This document shows positions 1-20,177 of a DNA stretch of 64,000 nucleotides, in pieces. Source of the stretch: Trachythela sp. YZ-2020. Taxonomy: Eukaryota > Cnidaria > Anthozoa > Malacalcyonacea > Clavulariidae. Every line of letters begins with the position of its first letter. The first letter of the stretch is position 1. The DNA lies in NCBI GenBank assembly GCA_016169945.1, contig JADLSH010000127.1, positions 1,366,501 through 1,430,500 on the forward strand, in the 5' to 3' direction. The notes below the pieces were generated by a model, which was given only the letters and a program-made list of their open reading frames with translations, made no database searches and was not told where the DNA came from. A program made the position numbers and the translations under genes.

Positions 1-2512
1 CCTCTTCTGAAACAGGCCAACCTATACATACAAAAATAAATGTTTACTTATTAAACATGTGATTTATGAGATACTGTATATACAGTAGAACTCTGCTATC
101 TTGACTTTGGACTAAATCCAATTTACCATAGATTTGACTCAATTTATTGTTGCAGTAATTATCTCATTAACTCAAACCCCACCAACTCAAACAATTCCCT
201 TGGGAGTTCAACTTAGCAGGGTGCTATTTTACTTGAAAATTCACCACAAAAAAAACTCACCACATTCCTCAAAACCATACTCCTCTGGGAAGGAATAGAT
301 ATGATCAGGGACACCACTTGGTAATTCAGTATCTTTCTGCTGACGAATTCTGTGTGTATTCCAAATGGTGTCCTTGAAAGTATCCAACTCTTTTTGCAAC
401 AATGGGATGAGAATATATGCTAGTATCATCCTTCAAAATATGAAATACAAATATTGTTAAAAAATTAAGTTTACTGAAGCACAATCCCTATCAATGCTCC
501 AAAGCTAGCAAGTTTAACCAATCAACTGTGCAAGAGACTCTCCTTGAACTCTTGAAGAATACGATTGCCTGGCAATAGACAGAGTAAAGTTATGAGAAGA
601 CTAGTGTTTTATTGCAAATGTGTTAATTATGTACCTGTCTCTCTCATCATGTGGATCATAAAGATTTTCACCTTTTAGTTCAGAGAGTTGTGCCTTAAAA
701 TATTTTTCAAGCTTCTCATGAACTTCCTTCCACCACCTTTCAATCTACACATACATTGAAGAAAAATGGTCAATTAAAGAGGCTGCACATCTGAGCCTGT
801 AAAAAGAAAATACATTTATTTACAGTTATCAGAGTTATGTAAAACCCCTCCCACACCATAAAATATATCCTATTTGGGAGGGGTTCCAAAAACAATTCAA
901 TTTAATATGTTGTAACTAAGCAACAATACAGGCACAGAGAGAGGTTTGTCAGTAATAATTCCACATCCAACAAAATCGAAAGATTACCCAGACCCCTAAC
1001 CCTATTTGCATGTATGTAGGTAATGGAATTACATCATTTCAGCCCAAGCTTATGAGGTTTGGTTATATATCTGGGAGTCAAACCATATGCCAAAATTGTC
1101 TCTATGTTATGTTAAATTGTCTACAGGCTAAATATCATTTATACAATTTCATGTACACAGCTAACCCCCCCCCCCCCTCCCAATAACTATACACTCAATC
1201 TAGTGTGGAAAATCTAGGGTGTGGGTGCACAAAACACTTCTCAATCTCAGGGCAAGCCAGTAGCTGGGGGGGCAGTGCCCCCCCATCCGGAAATAAAATT
1301 GAAATCATGCCCCCCCCCAAACACGAGCACTATAACGTTATTTTTGTTTTGGTTAAGTTCATTTATAACTAGAAAGTTGATTTTCTATGTTTACTTTAAA
1401 GTTTTAAGAAATGAAGGGCAAATCTAATATTCTTCACGGTATAGAAGAACATATTTTTACCAATTTTTCCAGGGCTGCGACCGGAAACCAGCACAAAAAC
1501 ATCCCCTCTGCTAAATTTTTCAGCAGTGCCCCCCTAGAAATTTTAGCAGTGCCCCCTAGGGTCAGGGACACCTCCAGAGGCAACAAAGGTGATAAAAATA
1601 TATTAAATACAAATACAATACTCCTAAAAAACCTCAAGTGCAACATTTTACATTGACATACTCTGGCAAACTCTGCAATGTGGCACTCAATTTATTAATA
1701 TTAACCTATATGGGTATATTCAAAGATATTCACTTTAATACCTGATTAGAGGTAGATGGTCCATAAAGAACAGTGTCACATGCATTTGTATCATCTTGGT
1801 CTTCATGGTTGCACCGTAGATAAGCATGCATGGTGGCCATGATACCAGTCTCCGTGCCTTTATCCATCCTCATATACGAAGCAATGACCTTGGTTTTATA
1901 CAGGTATTCTAGATACCAACGTCCAATAAGTTTGGGGTCTGAATTGCTCGTCCAAATGCGAAGCCAAAGTAATTTTCTGCTGCAAGTGTCCAGGCAACCA
2001 TAAATGGCCAAGGGAAAAGTACTGTTTTGGTATCCCATTAATTTGTCATGCCCGTCTACTGAATGTACCCAGTTTGGTCCTTTGCTTGAAAAGCATCCTT
2101 TGGGTTTCTTTCTCTTGGGTCCAACAGCACGGGCTTCAAGACCAGCAGGATCGAGTTCGTACATGACAGCATGAACCAAGTCTTGAGGCACATTCAGATT
2201 GTGTTCTTGCCTAACCTTTTTGTGCATCGCTCGGTAACCAAGCAGTTTACCGGGGCCACGAAGTTCGTTTGACACAGCATCACGCACCTCATCGATCGAT
2301 ATATTTGCGTCAATGTACTTAATTTCGAAATGTCGAAGGCGTCTATCCAGGGTTGGTATACTCCACGCATACTGAGGAAAGTCACGCCTCAGAAAATCAA
2401 TAATTTCTTTGCGCTTCATACCCTGTTTCACATACTTTTTCATATCTTCTTCTAGATCACAATCGCTTTGCCAATCATCATTTCTAATTCTAACATGCGA
2501 GCCAGTCGCCAT
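1..2512 (-). CDS. Integrase-core-domain protein (rva_4-like), 3' end outside window
   Basis: Transposon-derived integrase-fold (DDE) gene of the kind found as single genes in cnidarians, fishes and other animals; molecular role unknown. Exons on the minus strand: 1742-2512, 635-744, 261-430 and 1-21 (continuing left). All introns are GT-AG and phases agree (0, 2, 1). The first exon runs from ATG at 2512 and has an N-terminal basic region, then the integrase core: VHSVDGHDKLMGY (first acidic residue), GCLDTCSRKLLWLRIW, and MRMDKGTETG (second acidic residue). TSNQ joins IERWWKEVHE in exon 2, supplying the final glutamate, followed by ELDTFKDTIWNTHRIR and the HIYSFPEEYG block that is typical of the family; WPVSEE follows in the last visible exon. 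The catalytic residues appear intact. A slightly earlier ATG at 2533 is possible. The intron 745-1741 holds G/C-rich TE debris (about 1250-1600). Family assignment is from memory of the domain; no search was run. Confidence 0.85.
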
Positions 2513-3485
2513 GTTGTCGCTACGCCAAATCAAAGTCCTCGGTCTCGCCCCTCGGCACTAGTTATGAGCGCAATGCATCATGGTATACTGTGATAGCGAT
2601 AGGCCGATAAAAATTTCATTTTAATTTTAAAATACTTTCAGAATTTTTTTACATTTAATTTTGAAATTTTTTTTTGTTTTGATTTACATTTAATTTTGAA
2701 TTTGTTTTCGTTTTGATTTGAATTTAATTTTGAAATTGTTTTTTGTTTTAATTTACATTTAATTTTGTATAAAAAATATGGAAAATTTCCTATGATAGCG
2801 ATCGGCCACCATACTGAAGTCAATTGAACCCTTTCGCATTTTGAGTGCATTTTTCGGTGTTGTCGCCCATCGAGAGTGAGGACAAAAACACTTTGATTCA
2901 ACGTTTCATATTTCGATTAATATGGATCATATTTCAGCAATAACGTTTAAAATATACCGATCTAAGATGGAAAACACGAAAATATATCGTTTTACGCTGT
3001 GATGGGCAATATTTCAGGCAGATTTTTTTGGATTCCCGATTGTCGACATTTATGCCTGATTTTCGACCATTAATTGGCAGGCCCTTCGTCTACACTTTCC
3101 CCTGAAGCAAAATATCACCCGCCCGCGGGAAAAAGGGCCTGAGGAGGAGGTAGTATCGAATCAATATTCGAGGAACACTTCAATTGGAACGACAGTAAAG
3201 CTAACATTTCACTTATTATACCACAGAGTTTTATAAAATGTTCTGTCTTTTTGTCGTCTGTCTACACAAATCTCTATCAAAAGTTCAAATTTTGGCGAAA
3301 TATATTCGGTATTTGATTTTGTCTGTATACATAAATACTATAACTGGCAATATTTAAGCATTACAATGTTCACATGACACAAATATTACTTTAATATGCA
3401 TCGATTGCACCACCTAGCGCATAAAAAAATTTCAATGAAAAATGTAATACGAGTTTAAGTATAAAAATACACACAATTTTCTAAC
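2513..3485. other. Non-coding AT-rich stretch
   Basis: No exon recognised. Positions 2620-2775 are a T/A-rich low-complexity run with the recurrent unit TTTAATTTTGAA, which creates a lysine-rich shadow ORF on the minus strand. If the eEF2 call at 3486-3741 is right, this is part of its second intron and also holds the upstream region of the integrase gene. Confidence 0.5.
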
Positions 3486-3741
3486 CTGCTCCACTGTAAA
3501 GTTCACCTACATCAAAAGAAAACAAAGATAGGTTAAAAACCGACCAACAAAGTACAAAAGTTCAAATAATTTGTCACTTAAAGGGTACTCGAACAATTAT
3601 AAGAATTTATACGCGATTTTCAAGTCGTATTTTCTAACGTTATACAGTGGTAAAGCCGTTCAAAATTGGTCAGAAAATCTAGACAACGTAACAATAATGT
3701 TCGATAGTTATAGATTGAAGCATGATGTATAAACTTACCAT
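3486..3741 (-). CDS. EEF2: eEF2 N-terminal coding exons (partial gene)
   Basis: Two minus-strand exons. The first ends exactly at its ATG (3739-3741), followed by donor GTAAGT. The second, 3486-3506, is only 21 nt with acceptor ...GATGTAG and donor GTTAGA, and reads VNFTVEQ in phase. Together they spell MVNFTVEQ, the N-terminus of elongation factor 2, the GTPase that drives ribosomal translocation. As I remember it, vertebrate EEF2 also has an intron right after the ATG, which supports the assignment. No continuation (IRAIMDK...) was found in 1-3485, so exon 3 must lie left of the window, or these exons are a fragment. The 5' leader extends upstream to roughly 3870 and contains pyrimidine-rich tracts. 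Evidence rests on eight residues plus splice sites, so it is moderate. Confidence 0.55.
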
Positions 3742-4223
3742 TTTTATTGCTTGGTTTAGTTCGCTGAATCACAAATATGAACTAACCAAAACGGAGAAAA
3801 AATGTAAAAGAATCGTCATAGAGGAATCGTCGAAAGACGACGATGGAAGAATGGAAATGAGATGTTTTTTTCACTCCAGTTACTTATACAATCTCGTACC
3901 CCGAGCCCGCGATCCTTCGGGGGAAGGAACAGTGTTACTTATTTACTTATATAGTTTTCAAGACATTAAAAATTTATCACACTTTAAAAAAACATTTATT
4001 CTGGTTTTCAGTCATCGTAAAAACGGCCTGAAATTGCGCTATCTTTTACCCCACTTATAGACATGCACACTGACTTATAGCAAAACTCAAAATTTTCCCC
4101 TAATAAAATATATTTTGGGAACGAATATGATAGGATAAAGGATAGTATAGGATATTTTGTAAACAACAGTACTGTTCTTCTGTTTTTGTTTTCAGCACTG
4201 AATGCTAGAAGAGGGGAACATTA

Positions 4224-4459
4224 GGGGCATTTATACGGGAGAAAATAAGTCGCGACTTACATAAGACGCGTCTTATATAAGACGCGAACACACTCGTATA
4301 AATAATCAAATTCTAATAGTAAGTCGCGACTTAAATAAGAACAGGGGTTCAGGCTGTTTCACAATAAGTCGCGACTTATTAGAATACGAGTGTGTTTGCG
4401 TCTTATATAAGACGCGTCTTATGTAAGTCGCGACTTATTTTCTCCCGTATAAATGGCCC
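4224..4459. mobile_element. Palindromic MITE, family 1 (copy 1)
   Basis: Nearly a full-length inverted repeat. It begins GGGGCATTTATACGGGAG and ends with the complement CTCCCGTATAAATGGCCC, with internal AAGTCGCGACTT and AGACGCGTCTTATATAAGACG palindromes. TA lies on both sides (4222-4223, 4460-4461), which fits a Tc1/mariner-type target duplication. A second copy lies at 52450-52710. No coding capacity. Confidence 0.85.
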
Positions 4460-4629
4460 TATTGGGATTTCCGGTATTGCGGTTTTGACGCAATTTTCTT
4501 GGGGAATTTCGGTAATTTTCGAAACGGTATCGAGGTGTTTGACAATTTTATTCGCGGTATTGCAGTTCGTGGCACCCTCCAATGCCCCCCTCCTAGAACA
4601 TTTTGATTTGTTTTGTTTGTGTTCACTAA

Positions 4630-4984
4630 GGGACCAGTCATTATTAATGCCGGGTGGGGGGCTGGAGGATATTTTTCTGAATAGCAAAAATTTTTCATGA
4701 CCCCCTATTCTTTAACGTAATAATTTTATGGCCCCCCCTCCTAATTGAAACAAAAAAAACATAGCCCCCCCCCCGAAGAGGACAACGATGATTGATAGAA
4801 CACAACTTTTGTTAATACTTTGGGAATTACTGTTCAATTTATATCTATATTTTTATACTTGTATACTTTGACCTTTTTGATTCCAACTATTCAGTTCTTG
4901 TGCCCCTCCCTTTCATGCTCAAAATTTCATGGCCCCTCAAAATATCCTCCGGCCCCCCACTCGGCATTACTAATGACTGGTCCC
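4630..4984. mobile_element. Harbinger-type MITE with TAA target duplication
   Basis: Terminal inverted repeats of about 45 bp, GGGACCAGTCATTATTAATG... on the left and its near complement at 4940-4984. Both ends are flanked by TAA (4627-4629, 4985-4987), the 3-bp TWA duplication of PIF/Harbinger elements. The interior is C/G-homopolymer-rich and non-coding. Confidence 0.8.
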
Positions 4985-5112
4985 TAATTATTTTCTGATT
5001 GAAATTAAGAATTTTTTCTCGATTTAGAATCGGACGTCATTAAAAGAGAAAATGGCGGTGTCAAGCAAAGAACTGACAGATTGCGAGAGAAGTATAGAAA
5101 CGTGCCGTAATA

Positions 5113-5857
5113 GGCTTTTCTCTATTGTGCTAGCATAATTTTTGGCATAATCTGGCAAAACGAGCATATTTTTGGCTCTTTTTGAGGAAAAAGCACTGCT
5201 AGCATAATTGGCATATTTATATAACTTTCAAAGCAAAATACTAAAGCTGTGACAAGTTTTATGCCTTATACTTGTGCTTTAAAGCTTTCTTCAATCAAGT
5301 TAGGTCATCCTCTGGAAATACGTTTAATATTAAGACCCATTCAACTACTCCACAATCTCATAAAAAAATTCAAAATGGCGTTAGCGACGACGGGAGATGA
5401 TTTAGAGGTCATACAAGAAATGCAGGAGGTTGACACTCCTGACAGTGATGCCGATAGGCCAGCACTTGCAGATTATATACAAGCCTGTGTAATGCTGCAA
5501 TACAACAAACGCTAAATATTTTATAGAACAAACTTCAATGCTCATCAGAGGATTTAAAGCACTGAGCACTTTAAGGCAATGACGGAGTAATAAGTATAAT
5601 TTTTTTTGTGTTAAGTTACGTTAATAAGGAAAGTTCAGAACAAAGGACTCGATCTTTCAAATGTTACTGTTAGAAACTTATTTTCTCTCACAAATAAGTT
5701 AAATTATGAACTTTAGAGTGTATTTTGTCTATAGCATTATTTAATAAAATCTAGCATATTTTTTGTAATGCAGCATAATTCGAGCAAAATTAAGAGAAAA
5801 AATGAGTATTGCTAATGGCATAATATGCCAGTTTTACGAGCACAATCGAGAAAAGCC
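5113..5857. mobile_element. TIR element, 745 bp, TA duplication
   Basis: The left end GGCTTTTCTCTATTGTGC is matched by GCACAATCGAGAAAAGCC at the right end, flanked by TA on both sides. The subterminal zones are rich in GCATAAT motifs. It encloses an 88-codon plus-strand ORF (5249-5515) with no recognisable domain. Related terminal GCATAAT-rich sequence is seen in the element at 8972-9454. Confidence 0.7.
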
Positions 5858-6349
5858 TATGCCGTAAACTGAGCGGTTTGTTGAAAAAAAATTACTGCCG
5901 TTAAGTTGGGATCAATCTACCTGAAAGATACAATAAGAACATCGACGTTGTTGCAGCTGGAATTGTTACAGCTCTGTAACAATTTGGGCGTTTTTACTGA
6001 ACGTGTATAGTTTAACGCGCAGAGCCCGAGTTGTTGTTGTAATCGCCGAGCAAAACATAAGGCATTGAGATGAATCAAAACGAGCGCGTTTAAAACTTAT
6101 TAGTAGATCTACAAGCACGTTGTTTGTTCTCAATCTCTTCAATGACTTTCATCAAGCCACATTAACCCAAATTCTCAGGCAAAGCATGAAGGCAAGGTTG
6201 GGGTAAACGATTTCGTTTATGCTCAGGGTGTTCGTTTAGGCCCAGGGTGACGAGTATCGTTGGCTTTTCTAGCTATTGCGAGCGAGGTTGCGAGTTTGTG
6301 CAACCAGCTGGCAACGAGGCAAGCTAAAGCATGTTTATGACTGTTGCAA

Positions 6350-6592
6350 TCCAATTCACATTTTCAGATAACTCACATGACTAGTTTCCACTGTTCTGAT
6401 AATGTAAGCATAGAATGAAACAAAGGTAACCAATTCACATTTTCAGATAACTCACATGCCTAGTTACCACTGTTGTGATAATGTAAGCATAGAATGGAAC
6501 AAAGGTAACCAATTCACATTTTCAGATAACTCACATGCCTAGTTACCACTGTTCTGATAATGTAAGCATAGAATGGAAGAAAGGTAACCAAG
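6350..6592. repeat. Tandem repeat, three copies of ~80 bp
   Basis: The unit begins CCAATTCACATTTTCAGATA and contains CTCACATGCCTAGTTACCAC and GATAATGTAAGCATAGAATG; copies start near 6350, 6430 and 6510. Single dispersed copies occur at about 9969-10052 (same strand), about 20298-20385 (opposite strand) and, partly, about 59078-59165. Confidence 0.9.
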
Positions 6593-7040
6593 CATTAAAA
6601 TTCATTGGAATTGTGGCAACGTTCATTAACATGTGTTAACGTATTAGATTCGGCGGTTAATGACTGTTGTGTAAAACGACCTGAAAAATACAATAAGAAC
6701 TTCGACGTTTCGAGCGAAGGCCCTTCGTCTGGAAGTTAGTGGAACAGTAGTTACCTTATTAGGCATATTTGCCAAATTGAACCAATTACGAATGCCAACT
6801 AAACTTTAATCCTGGCAGTTTACTACTACGATAAGAATTTAAAATAGTCTTAATTTAAGTATAATTGTTACATAGAGCAAAAGTATAATATATGCAACTA
6901 ATTCAGTTTTCGTCAGTACGAGATAATAGCTCACGCATGTACATTAAATATTCCTTGACAGCTTTTAGTTCAAAGTTAATGTATGCGAGCGTTGTCGCGA
7001 TGACCGAACGAGCATGCTTCACGTGACAAGTCCGCTGACA

Positions 7041-15165
<8,125 letters not shown>

Positions 15166-16606
15166 GTTGAAATTTCGCGAGAAAATGCCAAAACATTTAG
15201 GTTTTTCCAAGTTTATCTTGAGCAAAGTTCGAGTTTGAAAAGCTGCAAGCGGTGAGCATTGTTACGTCACTAATTGTGTACACTTGTACTCACCCACCCC
15301 TCCCAGGTATGATAAATAGCGCATACATTTTTGAGTTTTAATTTTCTGCGCTGTTTTTTTAAATAAATGCATTTTTTTATTTTAATTAAAGATGTTATAA
15401 TACTGATGCGGGTATCGAGTTGTGCACGTAAGAAAACGATATGTATAATATTTGGCTTGCCAAAGTTGTCCTGACCCCTTGCACCTGGGGAGTTATTTTA
15501 TTGTGTAATTTTCATGTTAATATAGGCCTATTCAAATCTTGTTAGCTTGTTCTCAGAATTGAAGTAGCCTTTTCTTGCCAGATGTTTTCCATGTGCGGGA
15601 TAAAATCATTGATCCAGGCAAAGACCTATACCTAGAGTATAGGGTTGGGATATTTGCATTTGGTTATGCAAAAGCTATGTACATACAGTATAACAGCCTG
15701 AGTACCAATGAGCTTTCTAAAAGTTGCACTGAGCACCACCAGTTATTGTACCAGTGCAACTACAGGAGGAAACCGGAATACACATAGCGGATGACAAGAG
15801 TGTCCACTCTTGTCATCAGCTACCAAGACGAAATTATAATCGGACAAATGGATATTTCAGGAAACACACACAGATCGCAGTTTGATTGGCTCTCAAACTA
15901 TTATGCTCTTGACAAAGTTGAAGTTTCACCTGAGAATAGAAAATCTTTTTATCTGCGAATTCAACCAACCATAAGCAGTACTATTCAGTAGTTTTAGAAC
16001 ATTTTATTTAATATCTAGTATTCTAGTCATCTTATGTACATTTGTTCATAGTATTAAAAGAATTTAAATATCATAACGTTACGATGAGATTAATAAGGTT
16101 TTCCAGTTCATCTATTACTAAATGATCACTACAGCTACAACTATATACATCACTAAATTTATGCAAGCGCAACGACAATGAGAAATTTCAAAAATTAGCC
16201 GCTAATCTCGCACTGGTGAGATGAAGATTGCTGCAACTTATAACAATAGGCGATTTCAACGCATGTTAAGTAGAAATGCTTACTTGTGTTGCCCGATGTT
16301 TTGTAACCGTTACGAGTTAACATTTCAATTAACATGCGTTAAAATCAGCTTTTACTTCACCTTCACGATATATGAAAACCGTACTGGTATATATATGCAA
16401 AACTAAACATAAAAAACAGAACTTTGTGTCTCTGTCACACATTTAACGGAAAAATAAACCGCCCTAAATTAAGAAAACATATAGAGGCTAAAACTATTAA
16501 AAATATTCATTTGCGTAGAACTCTTCTTGAACTACGAACCACCTCTCTCGCTCCGATTATATTACCATTGTTAATTATATTTACAATCACCAGTTTTAGG
16601 CATAAT
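15166..16606. other. Intergenic, FERM gene promoter side to cyclin B 3' side
   Basis: No gene recognised. Around 15730-15990 the sequence ACAGGAGGAAACCGGAATAC and TTATAATCGGACAAATGGAT resembles a diverged SINE B copy in minus orientation. The plus-strand ORFs here carry no recognisable domain. Confidence 0.45.
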
Positions 16607-19402
16607 TCACCACTGTTCAGCGAAGTAGAAAAGTTGATCGGTCGTAAGAGATGGCGACAGGCTGACTTCGAGAAATTTCTTTTTGGCATATTTATTCGTA
16701 ACCGCGGTGAGTTTTGAAGCCTTGTTCATGGCCTTGATAACCAACTGTGCGATTCGTCGTACGCAAGGTTTGAGCGCGCGTTCAGTGTACGTACTGTAAT
16801 GTTCTAACGTTGAACCCTATGGACGGATACAAGGAAATTGGATGAGATTCATGCAGGCTATATAATGTCAAAGTTTCGTTTGATCAAAGCACGCGAGGCT
16901 TTAAAGGAGTGTGACGTTTAGAACTCGTTAGTCATGAGCATTTTCACCTATACTCTATAGCAGGGATTGATCTTGGAGTTATCAGAGTGGGAAAATGTTA
17001 ATTATTTTCATTAAAATGTAGCAGCCTTGTAACAAACAGATAGAATTGCGAGATGTAGTTGTTTCCTCCTAAAGAGTGTCAACAGTTCTGAAGTTGTTCA
17101 TACTTTGAACTTACCCAGTCTTGTTTATCCAGAAGTGTAAGAGAAAGATACAGCGCACTGGCAGCCCTCAACGAGGGTAGGAATTTCATTGAATCATAAT
17201 CAACGAGCAGTAACTCCATGAAATATTTCGCCATTATGTGCGTTTCAGTACGAGCCTAGATGGGAGAAATGTTATCACTGTACAGTTCAGGGGGGGGGGA
17301 GAGTGGGGGTTACCATTTTTCCCAATACAGTAAAGCCCCACATAAAAGAACCAGTGAATTTTGACTTCAGGCTGAAGTGGTTCTTATATAACAGGTACTT
17401 AGAAAGAAATCAGGCTGAAGTGGTTCTTAACTGGTTCTTATTTCCAGTCAAAAACAATTGTTCCTGGTTTAGAGTTTTAAACCTCTTATTGTGAACAAAG
17501 GGCCATCATGATGCAAGTTTTTTGAATATAGTTATGCAAGTTGAATTATGTTCTGAATTGATTGCTGTTTTGATAAAATAAATGCATGCATGATGTGGTT
17601 GAAAGACATAATTCCTGCTAGCAAGATTACAGTATTTTGTTTTCTTCCTAGTACCTGCATGCTTACTAATTCATCTAAAAGTTTAATTAAGGTTTTTTAA
17701 GAACCAGTTTCATTTGTCAACCTGAAGTGGTTGAGTGGTTCTTGTATTTTGGGTGCTTAATTGCCCAATTTCAGGCTGGTGGTTCTTAACCCACTGGTTC
17801 TTTTATGCGGGGCTTTACTGTACCCTATATTAGATAGCAGATAAGTTAGGGAAAATGGGAGAAAACACCGATACTTTACAGTTCACAGGACAGTACAGTA
17901 CAAGGATTGTTTTTATTAGCATAAATTAATAAACCAGGCAACTTACAACTGCAGCTTTGGAATTTCTCCTCAAAAAGTGAAGGCACAATGGGTCACCAAG
18001 TTGGTAGCCGAGAGCCGCAAACATTTTTGATTCGGTTTTACGGATGATAGATGTTTCATATGCTTGATCTGTGATGTAAACAAAGTCTCCAATCTCGGGT
18101 GCGTACATTTCCTCATACTTTGAAGCCAGGAGCATCGCAGTTACACCTATCAACTGGAGTTCACTTCTCGGCACCATCTCTTTCTGCAAAATGTTGAAAT
18201 GTAAAGATTTAGAGCAAGCATATTAGTATGTAACCATGCATTCAACAACAAACTATTACTCACAGCTAAGTATCTGTCAACGAAAGCCACAGTTAAGTAC
18301 AGAGTTTCTTGCAGAAGGCGGAACTTCTCGTGTACTTGTACAAGCCAATCAACAAGGATTGCCCGCATTCGTTCATTTAATTCTTTTTGATCTTTCAGAT
18401 AGTCACAGACAACAAACTCTTTCTAGAGAGAGAAAATTCACATCAGATGCATGAGATTCACTATCTACTCCACCCTAGATCTCAGGGCTGGCCCGGCCAT
18501 TAACTGGGATAGTCCGGCAAGTGGGATAAATTTTGATTTGTGTTCGTGAGAAAATTTGGTTGTTTTAACAGCAGCTGGCATCTCTTTGTACTTTCATACC
18601 GGTAACTGGGGCCAGCCTGGTGAAGACCTGTGTGTTTAGGCTGAAAAAAACGTACGGTAAGATCTTGATAACCGGGTCAGCCCGACTTCCATATAAACAG
18701 CCCTAAGCAACCTGGCAAGCCCTCTACCCATTTAAAGGACTTCAAATTATTGCATTCCAAAATACCTCATATTTTAACAAGTAACGATATATTTCATTCG
18801 CATATTCAGCACATAATTGTGGATTTTCATAATCATCAGCATCAATATCTGTGATTTCGCAATGTTTCATCGCTCCTGAGACCTGTTCAACGACATCTTG
18901 AACGCTATCCATGTCCATCGGCTCCGTGATGCGCGAGGAAACGCTTTCCTTTTGTTCGACATTTTTGGACTCGGCTTTCGGCAACAGCGACGATGTTGCT
19001 TTTGATTTGTGTAGAGGCCGACGTGTTTGAATGTTTAGCTCTTTTTGAGCCCGTGTGACGACCTATAGAAGACAAATTTAACTGTTAAAATGTGTAGGAA
19101 AAATTTTGGTTAGCAAATGTGGCAATATAGTTGAACACAAACCGACCTTTCCATCATGGATCGACGCTCAACGTTGTTTCCGATATCACCAAGCGTCGCT
19201 CTTGTCACGTTTTGAGCAGCCACTTTACCACGCGTCGCGATGTTTTCTCGGTTATTTCCTTCCGAAATAGTCGAAAGAACCTACAAAGAACAAGCATGAA
19301 GGATTAGATTTCTCTAAAATCAGAACATAAAAACACAAACAAACAAAATTCGTTCGATAATCGATTTTGAGGACTCACATTTCCGAATCGTCGTTGAGCC
19401 AT
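16607..19402 (-). CDS. CCNB: Cyclin B (G2/mitotic cyclin)
   Basis: Regulatory subunit of CDK1 for mitotic entry. Seven exons: 19379-19402, 19143-19280, 18766-19062, 18264-18422, 17947-18183, 17115-17255, 16607-16816. Predicted length is 401 aa. N-terminal MAQRRFGN; a destruction box RATLGDIGN in exon 2 (targets APC/C degradation); a low-complexity linker; first cyclin box with [36 protein letters not shown] and [20 protein letters not shown]; second cyclin fold with [44 protein letters not shown] and [13 protein letters not shown], ending FAEQW. All family landmarks are present and length is normal for cyclin B. The exon 2 donor must be GTTTGT at 19142 for phase to close; the better-looking GTCGGT 4 nt upstream breaks frame, so this junction is the one to check. 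A MITE sits in intron 17256-17946. Confidence 0.95.
17328..17820. mobile_element. Mariner-type MITE in cyclin B intron
   Basis: Ends CAGTAAAGCCCCACATAAAA and TTTTATGCGGGGCTTTACTG are inverted copies, flanked by TA on both sides. The interior repeats CTGAAGTGGTTCTT several times. No coding sequence. Confidence 0.85.
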
Positions 19403-19640
19403 TTCTGTTCTTTATTGTACAATTAAAACTTCAAAAATTGTTCCGTAAGATAGCTAAGAATTCTTTCTATACGATTAATCAAAGATCGTCCTTCTCTACA
19501 CCGTAAAATTGAGTAAATTATGACCTTCTTTTCAGCACTTCGACACTGCTCTTGTGTTCATTCGCGTCGCACGAGGCGTTTTGAACTCCCCTCCTCGAGC
19601 TCTGATTGGTTGATTTCGTATGCCGTCACATGACAAAAGG
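19403..19640 (-). promoter_or_regulatory. Cyclin B upstream region with CCAAT box
   Basis: Directly upstream of the cyclin B ATG. On the gene's strand, AACCAATCAGAGC (ATTGG at 19605-19609 on the plus strand) is a CCAAT box, followed 20 bp later by TTCAAA (plus-strand TTTGAA at 19580-19585), which resembles a cell-cycle homology region. CCAAT plus CHR is the known mitotic promoter grammar; here the CHR-like site is inverted, so this is suggestive only. Confidence 0.35.
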
Positions 19641-20177
19641 AACGACTTTTTTCGATACTGAGGTGGGAGGGGTGGGGAGAAATTTTGTCAATACCGTCGT
19701 TTGCATCTAACGATGAACAGTCGCAGATAAAAACAATATATTAATGTATATTTTCTCACGTGATACAAAGCACTCGTCTCGATGATTTTAACCATTGATG
19801 TGTAATTTCTCACAAAGTTTTTAATGTATATAATGTGATTCTGATATATAAATAATATAAATATAGGTTATATATTAGTTCAACTGTAATAGGGTATAAA
19901 ATAATTACGTTCGTTTTCAGAGTAAAAAGACATGAAGTATATAATCATAAAGTTATGTACTTGGTGGAAAATACATTAAATAGTGAAATTTAGTTCGAAT
20001 TCTTGCTGTTATAAGTTTCAACATTTATGAAGTTGACCACAATCTGCACTCCTGTGACGCTTACTGAAATCTATCTTCTTACAAAAATTAGTATGGCTGC
20101 TAAATAAAATCTTCAGCTTTTAATATATGCACAATAAAGCCACGGAAACAACGTGGGGTTTGTATGACATGCTGCCA

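Noticed and set aside
5249..5515. 88-codon plus-strand ORF
   Set aside because: Lies inside a TIR element with no recognisable domain or splice support.
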